From Anastrepha obliqua (taxonomy: Eukaryota; Arthropoda; Insecta; Diptera; Tephritidae): 64,000 nucleotides of DNA. Positions 11,154 to 21,825 of this stretch are shown piece after piece. Below the pieces are notes generated by a model that was not told where the DNA came from, made no database searches, and saw only the letters and a list, made by a program, of their open reading frames with translations. Within the stretch, counting starts at the first letter, position 1, and the number at the start of each line of letters is the position of its first letter. The stretch lies in the NCBI RefSeq assembly GCF_027943255.1, contig NC_072896.1, forward strand, positions 65,800,501 through 65,864,500, in the 5' to 3' direction. The position numbers were made by a program, and so were the translations under genes.

Positions 11154-11503
11154 GGGGCATTCTTTCTCAACGGGAGACCCCTATCTATCCAAAAATGTTT
11201 TTGACCTAGAGAGTTCTAATAGGGCTTAAAATTTAGCTCTTTTTATCTACTTTTCAATACAGAGTGGCCAAAAACGAAATTCAAGATGGCTCATTTAATA
11301 TGGCTAAAAATGTAATCAAAATTCATTAAATTCATTCTAATAACCTATACCAAAAAAATTCATTTCAACGGAAAGAGTTGTACGAGGTCTCAAAATTTAG
11401 CTAATAAAGTTGACTTTAAAATACAAAATGAAAAATTTTAAAATCCAAGATGGCGGCCACAACATGGCGGCTAATTTTTTAAAACTACTCAAATCCACTT
11501 AAA
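11154..11503 (+). repeat. Left arm of the 350 bp perfect inverted repeat
   Basis: Pairs with 11647-11996 without visible mismatch or gap. Confidence 0.9.
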
Positions 11504-11646
11504 CCCCTGAGTAACGAGTTTCATGCGAATTCATGAGTTTTTTCAAAAATCCGTCCGCCATATTGGATCCGCCATTTTGAAATTTGGAAATCTAACAGCA
11601 GATTTGTAATCAGCGACCCAAAAAACCCCCGAGTAATATTATACAT

Positions 11647-11996
11647 TTTAAGTGGATTTGAGTAGTTTTAAAAAATTAGCCGCCATGTTGTGGCCGCCAT
11701 CTTGGATTTTAAAATTTTTCATTTTGTATTTTAAAGTCAACTTTATTAGCTAAATTTTGAGACCTCGTACAACTCTTTCCGTTGAAATGAATTTTTTTGG
11801 TATAGGTTATTAGAATGAATTTAATGAATTTTGATTACATTTTTAGCCATATTAAATGAGCCATCTTGAATTTCGTTTTTGGCCACTCTGTATTGAAAAG
11901 TAGATAAAAAGAGCTAAATTTTAAGCCCTATTAGAACTCTCTAGGTCAAAAACATTTTTGGATAGATAGGGGTCTCCCGTTGAGAAAGAATGCCCC
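11647..11996 (-). repeat. Right arm of the 350 bp perfect inverted repeat
   Basis: Reverse complement of 11154-11503. The loop 11504-11646 includes a short direct repeat, CCCCTGAGTAA near its start and CCCCCGAGTAA near its end. Confidence 0.9.
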
Positions 11997-12144
11997 ATAT
12001 ATATATGCTCACTCAAGAAGGAGAGAGCCAGATGTCGAACGTTGCCGAACGCGGGGGCCGATTGTGCCTATTTGTCGTTCGTTCCGCGCTCTCGCTTGCA
12101 GTTCAAGCAAGGTACATTAGCTAACATTTGCTTGCGTACAGAAT

Positions 12145-13725
12145 ATTTTTTATTTATTTAATATATGGAAAATAGCAATAAATTATTATTTTACAAAAAA
12201 AGGAGCACTAGCTGCCAGGGCCTACGGCTCACTGCTCTAATAAGATTATTTTTTGATTACAAAAGTTAAACTATCAGAGAGTTAATTTTCTGGAAACCAT
12301 TATTAGGCACTATCGATACATGAATTAATAAAGAAATTAAGTTATGTGGAAGGTAAGTTAATAGGATATACGGAAGAATATTTACATAGATGCTTAAGTA
12401 AAGAGACTTATGGTTTAAATCAATTTTCTCAGATCCGCTCTAATTAAGTAATCTGTCAGTTTCTCAATGTTTTTCCGAGAAGGAGTCTTTAGTATTTCCG
12501 ATGGAAGATGGTTGTTGAAACTTGTGTTCCTGAGATTCATAAAATGCGTGCAGTCGTCCAAAAGGTGTTTAACTGTTAATGTTGACAGGGTGCAGTAGGG
12601 CCAGGGAGGTGGCCTCTCACCATTTAAAATGTGGGAGTGTGTACCGATTGTGTGTCCAATACGGAGTCGGATGAAGGCAGTGATGTCATTGGTACGGGAT
12701 ATGGCTTGATAGTTGGGTTTAGTGCCAGTTGTATATAAGCTGTTCTCCATGCCTCAGTTCTTTTTGCTTCAAAATATTTATTAATTAGTCCGCAGATGTC
12801 CTTCGTAAGCATACAATCAAATGTGTGCAACGGTTCCATTGCTGCAGCCTTAGCTTTTTGGTCGGCAAGCTCGTTCTCTTTAATACCAACGTGGCCAGGA
12901 ATCCACATTATTTTGACTTTATTTTGATGCTCAATTAATATGCTCCGTATGCTTGAAATACCATAAGGGTGATGTCTTTCTTATGTTCATGATACCTGAT
13001 ATTGTAGACTTGCTATCCGAACCAATGATTGTTTTTTCATTAGTTTTTGATGCAACTATTATGGCATTGTATATTGCTAAAGCTTCTGCTGTGTACACAG
13101 AACAGTAGTAAGGTAGTTGATTTTTCGTTATTGTTTCACCATCAGCATTCACTACTGCAGAAGTGGTGTGGTCTAGACTTTTTGAACCATCAGTGTAGAT
13201 AATTTTCCATACAGGTCTAAATGGTGCGACGTATTCTTCAAACCCACGCTGGTATTCTAATGAACTGGTGTTGGATTTAGGAAATCTTGCTATACAAAAA
13301 GAACTGAAGACTTTCTAAAATGCCAAGGCGGTGAATTAATTGGGGGCCTTAATTGTGGCCGTGAGGTTATTCCCAGTTTGTTAGCATATTCCAGTGATCT
13401 TAGTATAGTTGACTTGCGATTTTGCACTTTACTTACAGCAAATAGTGATGAATGTAGAATGTTATTGTTGCAATAGAGAAGTTTTTGGATGAGACTCATT
13501 GTGGTGTATTCTGTTCTCTCCGGAATGTTGGGTAGCCCTGCTTCCGCGAATATGTACTGTATCGGAGATGTTGGAAAATCTCGAATGCTTCTGCGTACGG
13601 CCGCGTGGTATGTTGGGAAAATTAACTTAAGATTACTTTTGACGCAGTAACCGTATATTGGCAAACCATAGTCGATTTTCGACAGGATGAGACATTTCAG
13701 CTCACCAGACGCGACAAGCATCTAG
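12145..13725 (-). mobile_element. I-clade-like LINE, 5'-truncated
   Basis: Minus-strand remains of an ORF2 C-terminus. At 13721-13290 lies the end of the reverse transcriptase (ILSKIDYGLPIYGYCV, the thumb region). An RNase H domain follows, then a C-terminal zinc-knuckle-like tail (LRIGHTIGTHSHILNGE, then HLLDDCTHF) ending at a stop near 12415. A 3' UTR with an A-rich TAAA tail around 12145-12170 closes it. Frameshifts separate RT from RNase H (near 13290) and interrupt the RNase H near 12910 and 12700. RNase H plus a TAA/TAAA tail is typical of I-like elements; the clade call is inference. Confidence 0.75.
12415..13211 (-). pseudogene. LINE RNase H domain and C-terminus
   Basis: All four acidic residues expected of an RNase H are visible in order: the Asp of KIIYTDGSK (about 13205), the Glu of YTAEALAIYNA (about 13085), the Asp of IIGSDSKSTI (about 13015) and the Asp of IKENELADQKAK (about 12860), the last after WIPGHVG. 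The frame is broken between 12931 and 12908 and again near 12750, so no complete protein can be made. Confidence 0.75.
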
Positions 13726-14643
13726 TGGTCGCTCCTACAATTTGGTTTCTGCATACATGGCCCACGAAAATGCAGCACTTCCTGAGAAAGTGGGGTGCTT
13801 GGTGGACTCACTTTCATTTAATAAAGAGACCATCCTCATCGGCTGCGACGCCAATGCGAGACATACTATTTGAGGAGCCAGCGAGATAAATCGTCGAGGT
13901 GAGTATCTTTTTGATCTCATTATTAGCCGTAATCTCCTTATTTTGAACAAAGGCAACACCCCCATGTTTATATTTCCAGCATAGGAAACATCAAACGGTT
14001 GGGAGGAGGTTTTTGATATCACTCTCTCGACTAATTCGCCTGCCATTAGGGTTGATAATTGGAAGGTTTCTCAGAGAAATTCCTTTTCGTAAAAATTCCT
14101 CTTGTAAAAAGGAAGGATGGGGAGTGGGCTGAATCTGAAACTAAACTGAATCCTACCTATCCTGGTAAGTAACCACTTTCCCGAAAATTCTATTACCCCA
14201 TGTGACATTCTCGATACGAGTCGACAGGTAGAGATACTCGATGTGTCCCTGGAATCTATTCTGTCAGTTAACAGAATCACGTGGGCAATAAATAGTTTTC
14301 CCCGTTTAAATCTCCTAATTCTGACGATATCTGGCCTGTAATACTGCAAGAAATCTACTTGGCGTTTATCGCTCTTGGGTTGTTTTCATACCCAAAGCAG
14401 GGAGTAGGGGTCATATCTCGGCCAAGGACTTTAGGCCTATAAGTCTTACCTAAAGGTGTTTGAAGAGCACATCGAATCCAAATTATCTCCAGCACAACAT
14501 GCTTACCTGAAAAGGAAATCCACGAAATCAGCCTTACACGAGGTCGTAGGGACTGTGAGAAAATCTCTGGAAGGCAAACAATTCATTTTGGCCGCAACAA
14601 TTCCAAACGGCGCCGTAGCAGTTGGATGGTATCTGCGGTTCTA
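13726..14643 (+). mobile_element. LINE fragment: endonuclease and start of RT
   Basis: The plus strand encodes part of an apurinic-type endonuclease: YNLVSAYMAHENAALPEK, then LIGCDANARHTI (13833-13868), FDLIISRNLLILNKGNTP and an FDITLSTNSPAIRVDNW segment. RT N-terminal pieces follow in shifted frames: INSF-type text near 14290, then LSPAQHAYLKRKSTKSALHE at 14485-14544. Several stops and frame changes are present. It abuts the oppositely oriented I-like element at 13725 and a SINE fragment at 14644. It resembles LINE ORF2 elements common in flies; I cannot fix the clade. Confidence 0.7.
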
Positions 14644-14745
14644 AGTCGACTTAAAACTGTAGGGGTTCCTCTATTTGTGGAACAACATCAAGAGATACAT
14701 AACAAATAGGAGGAGGAGCTCGACTAAACACCTTACAGAAGTATA
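14644..14745 (+). mobile_element. SINE, truncated copy at a LINE junction
   Basis: Matches the SINE body from its AGTCGGCTTGAAACTGTAGG block through TTTGTGGAACAACATCAAGA and GAGGAGGAGCTCG. The tRNA-like head and the last part of the tail are missing or diverged. Confidence 0.6.
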
Positions 14746-14879
14746 CATGTCTATTGTTTAGTTATTTATTTTTTGGGTTTTATATGGGTTTCGAAAAAGA
14801 TCTGCGACTGCAGAAAACCCTTTAAAAAATAGTGCGAAGTTAAATCGAACGACAGATAGTCTTGGAAATCTGTTTGTTT

Positions 14880-16957
14880 AGAGCTGCTATCTTCCACCTA
14901 GCTTAACCCTGGCTCAAGCTATACACGTTCTGGAAGGCCTTACACATGACATTAAAGATCAAAGCCCGGTTATCGTAGCGGGTGACTTTAACGCTTGGGA
15001 AGTGAATTGGGGATGCTCCCGAATCACCCCTAAAGGAAAAGTGTTCTTAGAAGCGTTCGCTATGCTTATAGCATTGCTCCCTTATCCAGCATTACACTGG
15101 TAGTGATCATTTCGCAATACATTGCGTTATAGGGAAGCAAGATAGGCCTTAGTCACCTAACTTTTACTATGTGAGATACCCAGTTGAAACTTTGGATCCT
15201 GAAGTGTTAGAGGTAATGATGGCAAATTTTACGCCCACTGGAAATGCGGCTGAAAAGCGTAATCAAGCCATGAAGCAACTCACTCACACAGTTATGAGTA
15301 AAACAAGGCCTAATTAATACCCCACAGAGCCCATTTACTGGTAGACGGAAGAAATCTACGCAGTACGCAAAAAATGCAATAGAGCAAGACGAACATACCA
15401 GCGGTCAAGAGGTACGGCCAGTCTTGAAAGAAATAGACTCTTTTTCAAACAAAAAAGGAAAACATTTAAAAATGCAATTAAGAGCAGCACGGGCCTGTGC
15501 TTTGAAAGACTGTGCTATGATGCTGACAGCAATCCATGGGGATTTGCATATCAACTTGTGATGAGAAAAACAAACGCCTTCAAACCACTGCCACGACATC
15601 TTCGGTTATACTGCACAACGTGGTCAAAACATTGTTCTCCCAGCCGGAAGGCATCGCAGTCAACGTTGCTAACTGTATGGAGGACGATGAAAATAGGTGT
15701 CTGACCAACAAGGACGAAATTTTGCACATCTGCAAAAAGATTAAAAGTAATAAGGCCCTCGGGCCCGAAGCGATCCCAAATGAAGCCCTTAAGTTGGCAA
15801 TCCAAAAGCATCCAGGGATCTTTGTGGATGTTGACAACTCTAGAGGAATGCACATTCCCGAAAGAGTGGAAACTGCAAAAACTAGTGCTAATACCCAAAG
15901 AGTCTAAACCGGCGGAGTCGAAAGAGTCTAAAGCGGAAGATCCCTCAGGATACCGTCCACTATGCATGCTGAACACGGCAGGCAAAATATTACAAAGGCT
16001 GGTTGTGAATCGCCTGGAGGCTGCTATTGGTAGTGCCGGAGAGTTATCGCCGCTTCAATATGGGTTCCGTAAAACACGCTCTACTACAGATGCAGTTATG
16101 ACGGTTAAGCGAATCGCTCACAAGCCGATTGAAGGCTCTCGCTGGCTCTACGGAAACAAAGAATATTGCCTAGTCACAACGTTGGACGTAAAAAATGCAT
16201 TTAATACAGCCAAGTGGGACAACATCCTAAATGCGCTGGAGAATTTCCGAGTCCCAGTATACATTCGGAAATGGTTGCAAGCTACTTCTCTAACACAGAG
16301 TCCTGCAATATAAAACCGTCGAAGGAATCAAAAGGTATATAGTAACAGGAGGAGTCCCACAGGTATCAGTGCTGGGCCCACTCCTCTGGAATATAATTTA
16401 CGAGGGAGTCTTGCGTCCCTAACTACCTACGGGATCCCAAATCATAGGGTTTTCAGATGACATTGCAATTGTGGTCGTTGCTAAATTCCATAACCGGGCT
16501 GAAGTAATCTGCAACCAAGCGATCGAAACCACAAACGCTTGACTGCGCAATAGTGGTTTAAGCCTTGGAAACCATAAAACAGGAGCAGTTCATATCAGTA
16601 GCAGGAAAAAAGTTGAGACAGCTAATTTCACAGTAGGTGACCACGTACTCGAGTCAAAGCTGTACATAAAATACATTAGAGTAATTATTGAACATAGGTT
16701 GAGCTTTAAGCAGCACCTAACATACACTAACAATAAAGCAGCGAAGGCTGTAACTGCATTGAACCGTATTATAATGAATACGAGAGGACCTAAGCAGGCT
16801 TCTAGGAAGCTGCTTTGCAGTGTGGTATCGATGCAACAAACTGCAGCTCATACATGAAAGGCATCAAATCAGTATACCGGTTATGTGCCCTCAGGGTGTG
16901 CTGCCCATTCCGTACAGTATCGGAGGATGCTGTATTGGTTCTCACGGGTATGCTACC
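14880..16957 (+). mobile_element. R1-like non-LTR retrotransposon, decayed
   Basis: Plus-strand ORF2 remains in order. The endonuclease motif VIVAGDFNAWEVNWG lies at 14970-15015. The RT palm is in the frame 15780-16313, with DPSGYRPLCMLNTAGK, LSPLQYGFRKTRSTTDAV and LVTTLDVKNAFNTAKWDN. The catalytic box reads IIGFSDDIAIV (F-S-D-D) at about 16440-16470. RT thumb and C-terminal text follow to about 16950 (YRLCALRVCCPFRTVSEDAV in a shifted frame). Many frameshifts and stops make it inactive. Its 3' portion is cut by the minus-strand LINE starting at 16958. R1-type ordering and motifs support the clade, from family knowledge. Confidence 0.75.
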
Positions 16958-18600
16958 GAATTAGGCGAAATAAAAAAACTGAATTGGGAGCGAAGCATCC
17001 GTACGTGGGAAGAGGAATAGAGGAACTCCAGGAACGGACGATGGACGTATCGATTGATTCCGAATATCACCAATCCTTTGGGCGTGCCCACCTATTAGAC
17101 AGTACTCCGTTATGACTGAAATCAGTGTGCTAAGGCTATGCTTATTTTGGCTTAGCAGAGATTCTGTGCATTTAGTATTGAGAGTCAGCCACAATTGTCG
17201 GGTGATTCTACAGGTGGTTTCATTATTCCATCTTTCGTTCGCTGTTCTTACGATTTCTTCAAGGATAAGTAGCTTGCATGTTTGTAAGGGTATCCCGATG
17301 TAATTGCCTATGTATTCATCGGCAAATTTGGTGCCTATCTTCGCTAGTTCATCGGCTCTAGAGTTAACCTCAATGTCGCGATGGCCAGGAACCCATGTTA
17401 CCTTTAGGTGAAATGACTCAGCCATCTCGTTAAGAGATGTGAGGCATTTCATGGCTACCGTGGAGATTGTCGACTGTTTTGTGAGGGATTTTATCGCCAC
17501 TTGGGTATCAGTGAAAATGTAGATGTCATTTCCGTATACGAGTATCACACTGTATCAGTGTCGCGGCTTTCATTAGTCGGAGAGCCGGAAACTGAAGAAG
17601 ATCCCCAGATGCTCGGAGTATACACGAGTGCATAGTCCACCAGTAGGGGAAGCCCCAAAGTGCCACCCATGACTTCGCCGTAATAATAATCCATGTTGGA
17701 CCACTATTTTAGAGCGTTTAGCCTTATGTCCGCCCTCCGTGTTTTATATATTGCATGCAGTCTTTGAACCTTGTCAAGTTTTTTTGATGTTCGCACCCTT
17801 CTCAAGGGCATTTCTCCATATTACATTACCATAGTAGAGAATTGGCCTAACCACTGCTGTGTAGAGCCAATGTATCATTCTGGGTTCCAATCCCCATTTC
17901 TTCCCAATTAGCCTTCCGCTGGAGTACAACGCGGTCATAGATTTGCGTGCTCTGTCTGCGACTGTGAGCCCCCAATTTAGATTCCTATTCAGTACAAGTG
18001 CTAGATATTTTGCCCTTTCTGTTCCTCTAAGTGGAAGTCTATTTTGCGCGGAGTCTACTTTGACCTTCTTCCGGTGTTCGATAGTGAAGGCTTCAGCCCA
18101 AGTCTTAGAGTATGATTGTTCCTGCGTCAAATCCTCTTCTCTGATGTCCTTCAGTCTCTCTGGGATTCTGAAAGCCGATTGGCTGGTACGAGGGCACCTT
18201 TCTGAAGCACTTATATGCTTCCGGGTCAGTGATAAACGGAGCGCGAGCTAGGCTCTGGCTTATCCCCAGACTTTACTCCTTTTGCAGCAGTGGTCTTTCT
18301 TATTGAAAGACCTGGCCTTCCTGAGAGATTGGGTCTTAATTTTGCGTTGTCTTGGTTATCCGAGGCTAGGTTTTTTTTATTCATATTCATTTCCATAATC
18401 TTCCGCACTGCTCGACATGGCGAGCGTGACGGACTAGGATTTTTAAGGGGGGAAACGGGAAACATCGACCATGACAGTCCCCTCTACCATGGCAAGGTCA
18501 TTCAACCTCTCGAGGTGAGCCAGTTTTAGGAGTTAAAAATACAGCCGGATATCCCTGGCTGCAAACCATCCATTGGGCACAGTGACGCGTAAGAGAGGAG
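16958..18600 (-). mobile_element. RNase H-bearing LINE with internal deletion
   Basis: On the minus strand the 5' part (about 18600-18466) is non-coding. It is followed by an ORF1-like start (18465-18226, MFPVSPLKNPSPSRSPCRAV, Ser/Pro/Lys-rich). The sequence then jumps to the end of a reverse transcriptase (18130-17774: KYLALVLNRNLNWGLTVADR and LYTAVVRPILYYGNVIWRNA). An RNase H follows (17548 onward: IYIFTDTQVAIKSL, VTWVPGHRDIEVNSRADELA), then a C-terminus ending near 16961. Nearly all of ORF1 and the N-terminal part of ORF2 are missing. Frame breaks also lie between RT and RNase H. Confidence 0.7.
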
Positions 18601-19180
18601 CTGATGTGATACCAGGCGAGCCACCGTCGATCTGCGGATAGTTGACTAGCCAATACCAGACCAACTTGTTACTTACCTTATATTTAATATTTTGACACCT
18701 TTTATAGCCATCAATGCCCGCCAACTAATTTTTTATATATTTACATGTATTAGAATTATTACCACTCCCTATGAAGAAAGATCTGAGTAATCCAAGCAAG
18801 AATTATTTGGCTGGAGGGTTTCCACACATGATTACCCACACAAATTATTTCATTACATTCACACACCCATAACTATACATATTCGTACTGCCCTTTGTCA
18901 ACTCGCTGGAACACCCAGCTAGCTATTGACTCTCAACTGCCAATTTTGACATTAAATTCCTCAAATCATATGAAAAATTGCGCGAATCATTGAGAAGCAT
19001 TAACAGGGGATTTGGGTATAAAAGCAACGGACCACAGTTTTGTTATGAATCTTAATATTTTTCTTATGAGTCAGTGAATTTTGTTTTTCGCTTGTGCATT
19101 GCGGAGTTTTTGCAGTTTTGTATTTGGTCTTCAAATCCTCTTATGTGTAGAAGCTTGATTGCAAGCAGTGAACAGATATC
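18601..19180. other. Non-coding, no feature seen
   Basis: Unique-looking sequence with no coding potential I can support and no match to the repeats identified here. Confidence 0.4.
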
Positions 19181-19182
19181 TA

Positions 19183-19534
19183 AAGGGTTTTTCAATAAGG
19201 GCGGGTAGATGTTGAAATGGAATAAAATGGCGTTTGCTGTGGGGCACGTAGTGCCGTCCTGCTAGAACCACATGTTGCCTAGGTCCATATGGTTCAATAT
19301 GGGCCATAAGAAATTGGAAGGGCTACCACGTCTACCGAAAAATGAGCGCAATGCTAATGAACACTCATTTTGATAATAAAGTTTTATCATTTGAACGTGT
19401 TGTTCAATCGTGTAACTTGCCATGATGATTTGGCATAAACCACTGAATAATAAACAAAAGATTTGACAGATGTCACCAAAACAAAATGGCTGCCACAGGG
19501 CGCCAAAATCGCCCGCGCTAATTGAAAAACCCTT
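19183..19534 (-). mobile_element. DUF4817-type DDE transposon, internally deleted (copy A)
   Basis: A 352 bp element with inverted ends: AAGGGTTTTTCAATAAGGGC on the left and ATTGAAAAACCCTT on the right, flanked by TA at 19181-19182 and 19535-19536. The minus strand, from an ATG at 19423, encodes MASYTIEQHVQMIKLYYQNE, the start of the DUF4817 helix-turn-helix domain. An internal deletion then joins it to NFLWPILNHMDLGNMWF and the QDGTTCPTANA motif around the second catalytic Asp. The rest of the transposase is missing. It can only be mobilised in trans, if at all. Confidence 0.8.
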
Positions 19535-19536
19535 TA

Positions 19537-20139
19537 TTTTCGGAAATATATGAATGTATGTGAAAGCAAAGTATGTGAATGGGAAATATCTATAAGTGCA
19601 GCAAGAGGTTCAATTTTAAACTTCTGCTTGGAACTTTGACGAGAAAGAAAATTTTTCTTTTTACTCAAAAATTCGATAGGTAAGATTTCTAAATTTAAAG
19701 TTGTAGATATTAAGTAGTACGAGAAAGCAGACTAAACTTTTATCAGGAAACAAAATTTTCCTCTTTCAGTTTAACAGTAATATCAGTTGACAATGACTAA
19801 TTTATGTCAATGTGACTAGAACTGTCAAAGGGAACTTTCGTGCGTCTCACTCCTGTTTGCGTAAACGCATAACAGAAGGCCTGAGCTGGGCAAAGGTGAA
19901 TGTAGATTCACTGATGTAGATTCTTAATTATCAAGTGGATCCAAGTTCATTCAGCGATATGTCAAACATACCATCATGAGAGCTATCAGGACGAGCAAGC
20001 CTACAGGAAGCTCTGTTCCCAATTTAAACTATTGCCTAGAGCAGGGACATAATAGTTATAAGCTTCATCGAAAAAACATTGTTCCATAACTGTTAATAGA
20101 CAAAAATATATTTAACAAAGCGCACCAGTCGTTTCTTTT
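19537..20139. other. Non-coding, no feature seen
   Basis: Mixed AT-rich sequence without recognised repeats or supported genes. Confidence 0.4.
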
Positions 20140-20350
20140 TTATGCTAACCAGTGCCAGTTGGACACACCAAGTAAAGACAAGTCCTTCTTCACCTAATCT
20201 TTCTAACGCAGAGAAGGCCTTCCTCTTCCTCTACTACCACCAGCTGTTACCGCATCGAATAATTTCAGAGCCAGAGCATTTGCATCCATTCACGACATGA
20301 CCTAGTCAATATAGCCGCTGGATCTTTGGAGTAACACTATCATGGAGTCA
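20140..20350 (-). pseudogene. RTE-like LINE, C-terminal fragment
   Basis: The minus strand reads (stops ignored) MDANALALKLFDAVTAGGSR, then GRGRPSLR, VKKDLSLLGVSNW and KRNDWCALLN. This is the conserved tail of RT-encoding LINEs in which a G-H-V-x-R-M, R-G-R-P-x-x-R-W, L-G-V-x-x-W series follows the thumb. The nucleotide sequence is clearly related to 33330-33480. Confidence 0.7.
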
Positions 20351-20559
20351 TAATCTTAGTACAAGCCCCCATTGTACTCAAACTACCACACATTCACCCA
20401 GGTTGCCTGATTTATTTCGATTTGTTATTTCTGAGAATTGAACGAGCGGTACTAAAAATGTTTTTGCGTATTATACGAGTATAGTACATACCATCTTAAT
20501 CAAAAAGATTCTGGAATATATTAAGAAAATTGAAAATATAAGTTTATTCCTCAAAAGTG

Positions 20560-21410
20560 ATACATATTATCGCCCTCAGTATCATGCACATAATGGAATG
20601 GAACTCCTTTTGGGTATATCTTACAGAGCCGTCTTCGATTCGTTCATTACTTTCTTTCGGCTGATAAAACGTGTTCCCTGTAGTGATTTTTTGACTCGAT
20701 CAAATAGCAAAAAATAACAGGGAGCCATACCAGTGAATTCGGTGGCTGTTGGATGGCATTCGATTTTGGTCAAAAACTCACGGATAATAATGGCTCTGCT
20801 CGTTATTATGGTGCAAAATCCATGAGCTGCTTTCCCGCAAATCCTTTATATTTTGGCAAATTGTCTCACGTAAGCGTCTCATAATGTGAACTAATACTCC
20901 TTATTAACTGTGTGACCTTCGGGCAAAACTTCCTGGTGTGCAATACCGTTGTAACACATAAACACAGTGATCATCGCGTTCTTTATTTCCGGAGAATAGC
21001 ATTGTTGTTTTAGTCTTGGTTCATTCGGAGCTCTCCAGTCACTCGCCTGATGCTTGGATTGCCTGTCGTATTCATAAACCTACGTCTCGTCTTCAGTAAT
21101 GATGCGTTTGATGAATGTTGAGTCGGATTCAGCCATGGAAATCATGTTTTTGACGATATCCACACGGTCTCTTTTTTGCATGAAATTCAGGTCCTTTGTG
21201 GTCAACTTTGCAGCAACATGTCTCTTAATTATAATAATGCGGAGGTTGGGCTTGTTCCTCGCTAACGGTTCTATGCCTACACACTTCACGCAAACGAGTA
21301 GCTCTTTGCTAGATATATTTTTTGTTAACGATACCGCAAAAATGCTCCTATTTGACCAGCTTTCTGTGCCAGGTTTTTCTAAGCACGTTTTAATTTTCAT
21401 GACATTTGAC
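20560..21410 (-). pseudogene. Mariner-family transposase relic
   Basis: The minus frame 21400-21080 contains AAKLTTKDLNFMQKRDRVDI and IKRIITEDETYVYEYDRQSK, the block around the first catalytic Asp (ITxDEtYVYEYD). Downstream in shifted frames come ITVFMCYNGIAHQEVLPEGH, a degraded second-Asp region near 20820 (HHNN-like), then a TGMAPCYFLLFDRVKKSLQG segment where the third Asp is replaced by Tyr. It ends near 20560. Stops and frame changes make it inactive. No inverted repeats were recognised. Confidence 0.65.
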
Positions 21411-21439
21411 TTCCAATTGACCTATGACACTAAATACTA

Positions 21440-21825
21440 ATCGTATCGTTATACTCTACGCACAGATTATAAGCACCTTGAAGGGGATTTCTTCGCTGAA
21501 GAAAACATTAGCTCTCTCTTTGATCGTTTCGTACCACTCGTACACAAACCAGTAAATGATAAAAACCGGCCATGGTTCAACAACCATATTAAACACCGGA
21601 TTTACAAACGCAACACAGCGTATCGCAAATGGAAGAGTTTCAGAACTTCGGAAACCTTTAAGGGTTGCAGACGAGATGTGAACAAATCAATTAGATTAAG
21701 TAAACTTAAATACTATGGGCAACCGTTTAGTACTGCAGTGGGTTCGAAACAGACGTGGTACAAATTTCGCGCGATCAGGATTGGGAACAAAAATGAATCT
21801 AAAGGCTGGTTAAATTTTAAGGGCC
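21440..21825 (+). pseudogene. LINE ORF2 segment upstream of RT (part 1 of interrupted LINE)
   Basis: The plus strand reads ISSLFDRFVPLVHKPVNDKN, RPWFNNHIKHRIYKRNTAYR and KWKSFRTSETFKG, then YYGQPFSTAVGSKQTWYKFR. This is the linker between endonuclease and RT in CR1/Jockey-type LINEs (P-W-F-x-x-x-I then R-N-x-A-Y-R-K-W). It stops at the junction with a DUF4817 element and probably continues at 23036. Confidence 0.65.

Larger units (their letters stand above)
11154..11996. mobile_element. Foldback element with 350 bp identical arms
   Basis: Positions 11154-11503 and 11647-11996 are exact reverse complements over 350 bp by direct reading, separated by a 143 bp loop. The element begins GGGGCATTCTTTCTCAACGG and is flanked on both sides by ATAT-rich sequence, so the target duplication cannot be delimited (TA or ATAT possible). 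No protein is encoded; the arms contain CCAAGATGGCGGCC and AACATGGCGGC motifs. The lack of any arm mismatch implies recent insertion, gene conversion between arms, or selection. A transcript through it would form a very long perfect hairpin. Confidence 0.9.

Noticed and set aside
15551..15985. Minus-strand ORFs of 91-144 codons opposite the R1-like element
   Set aside because: They are antisense shadows of the plus-strand RT; the plus frames carry the recognisable RT motifs.
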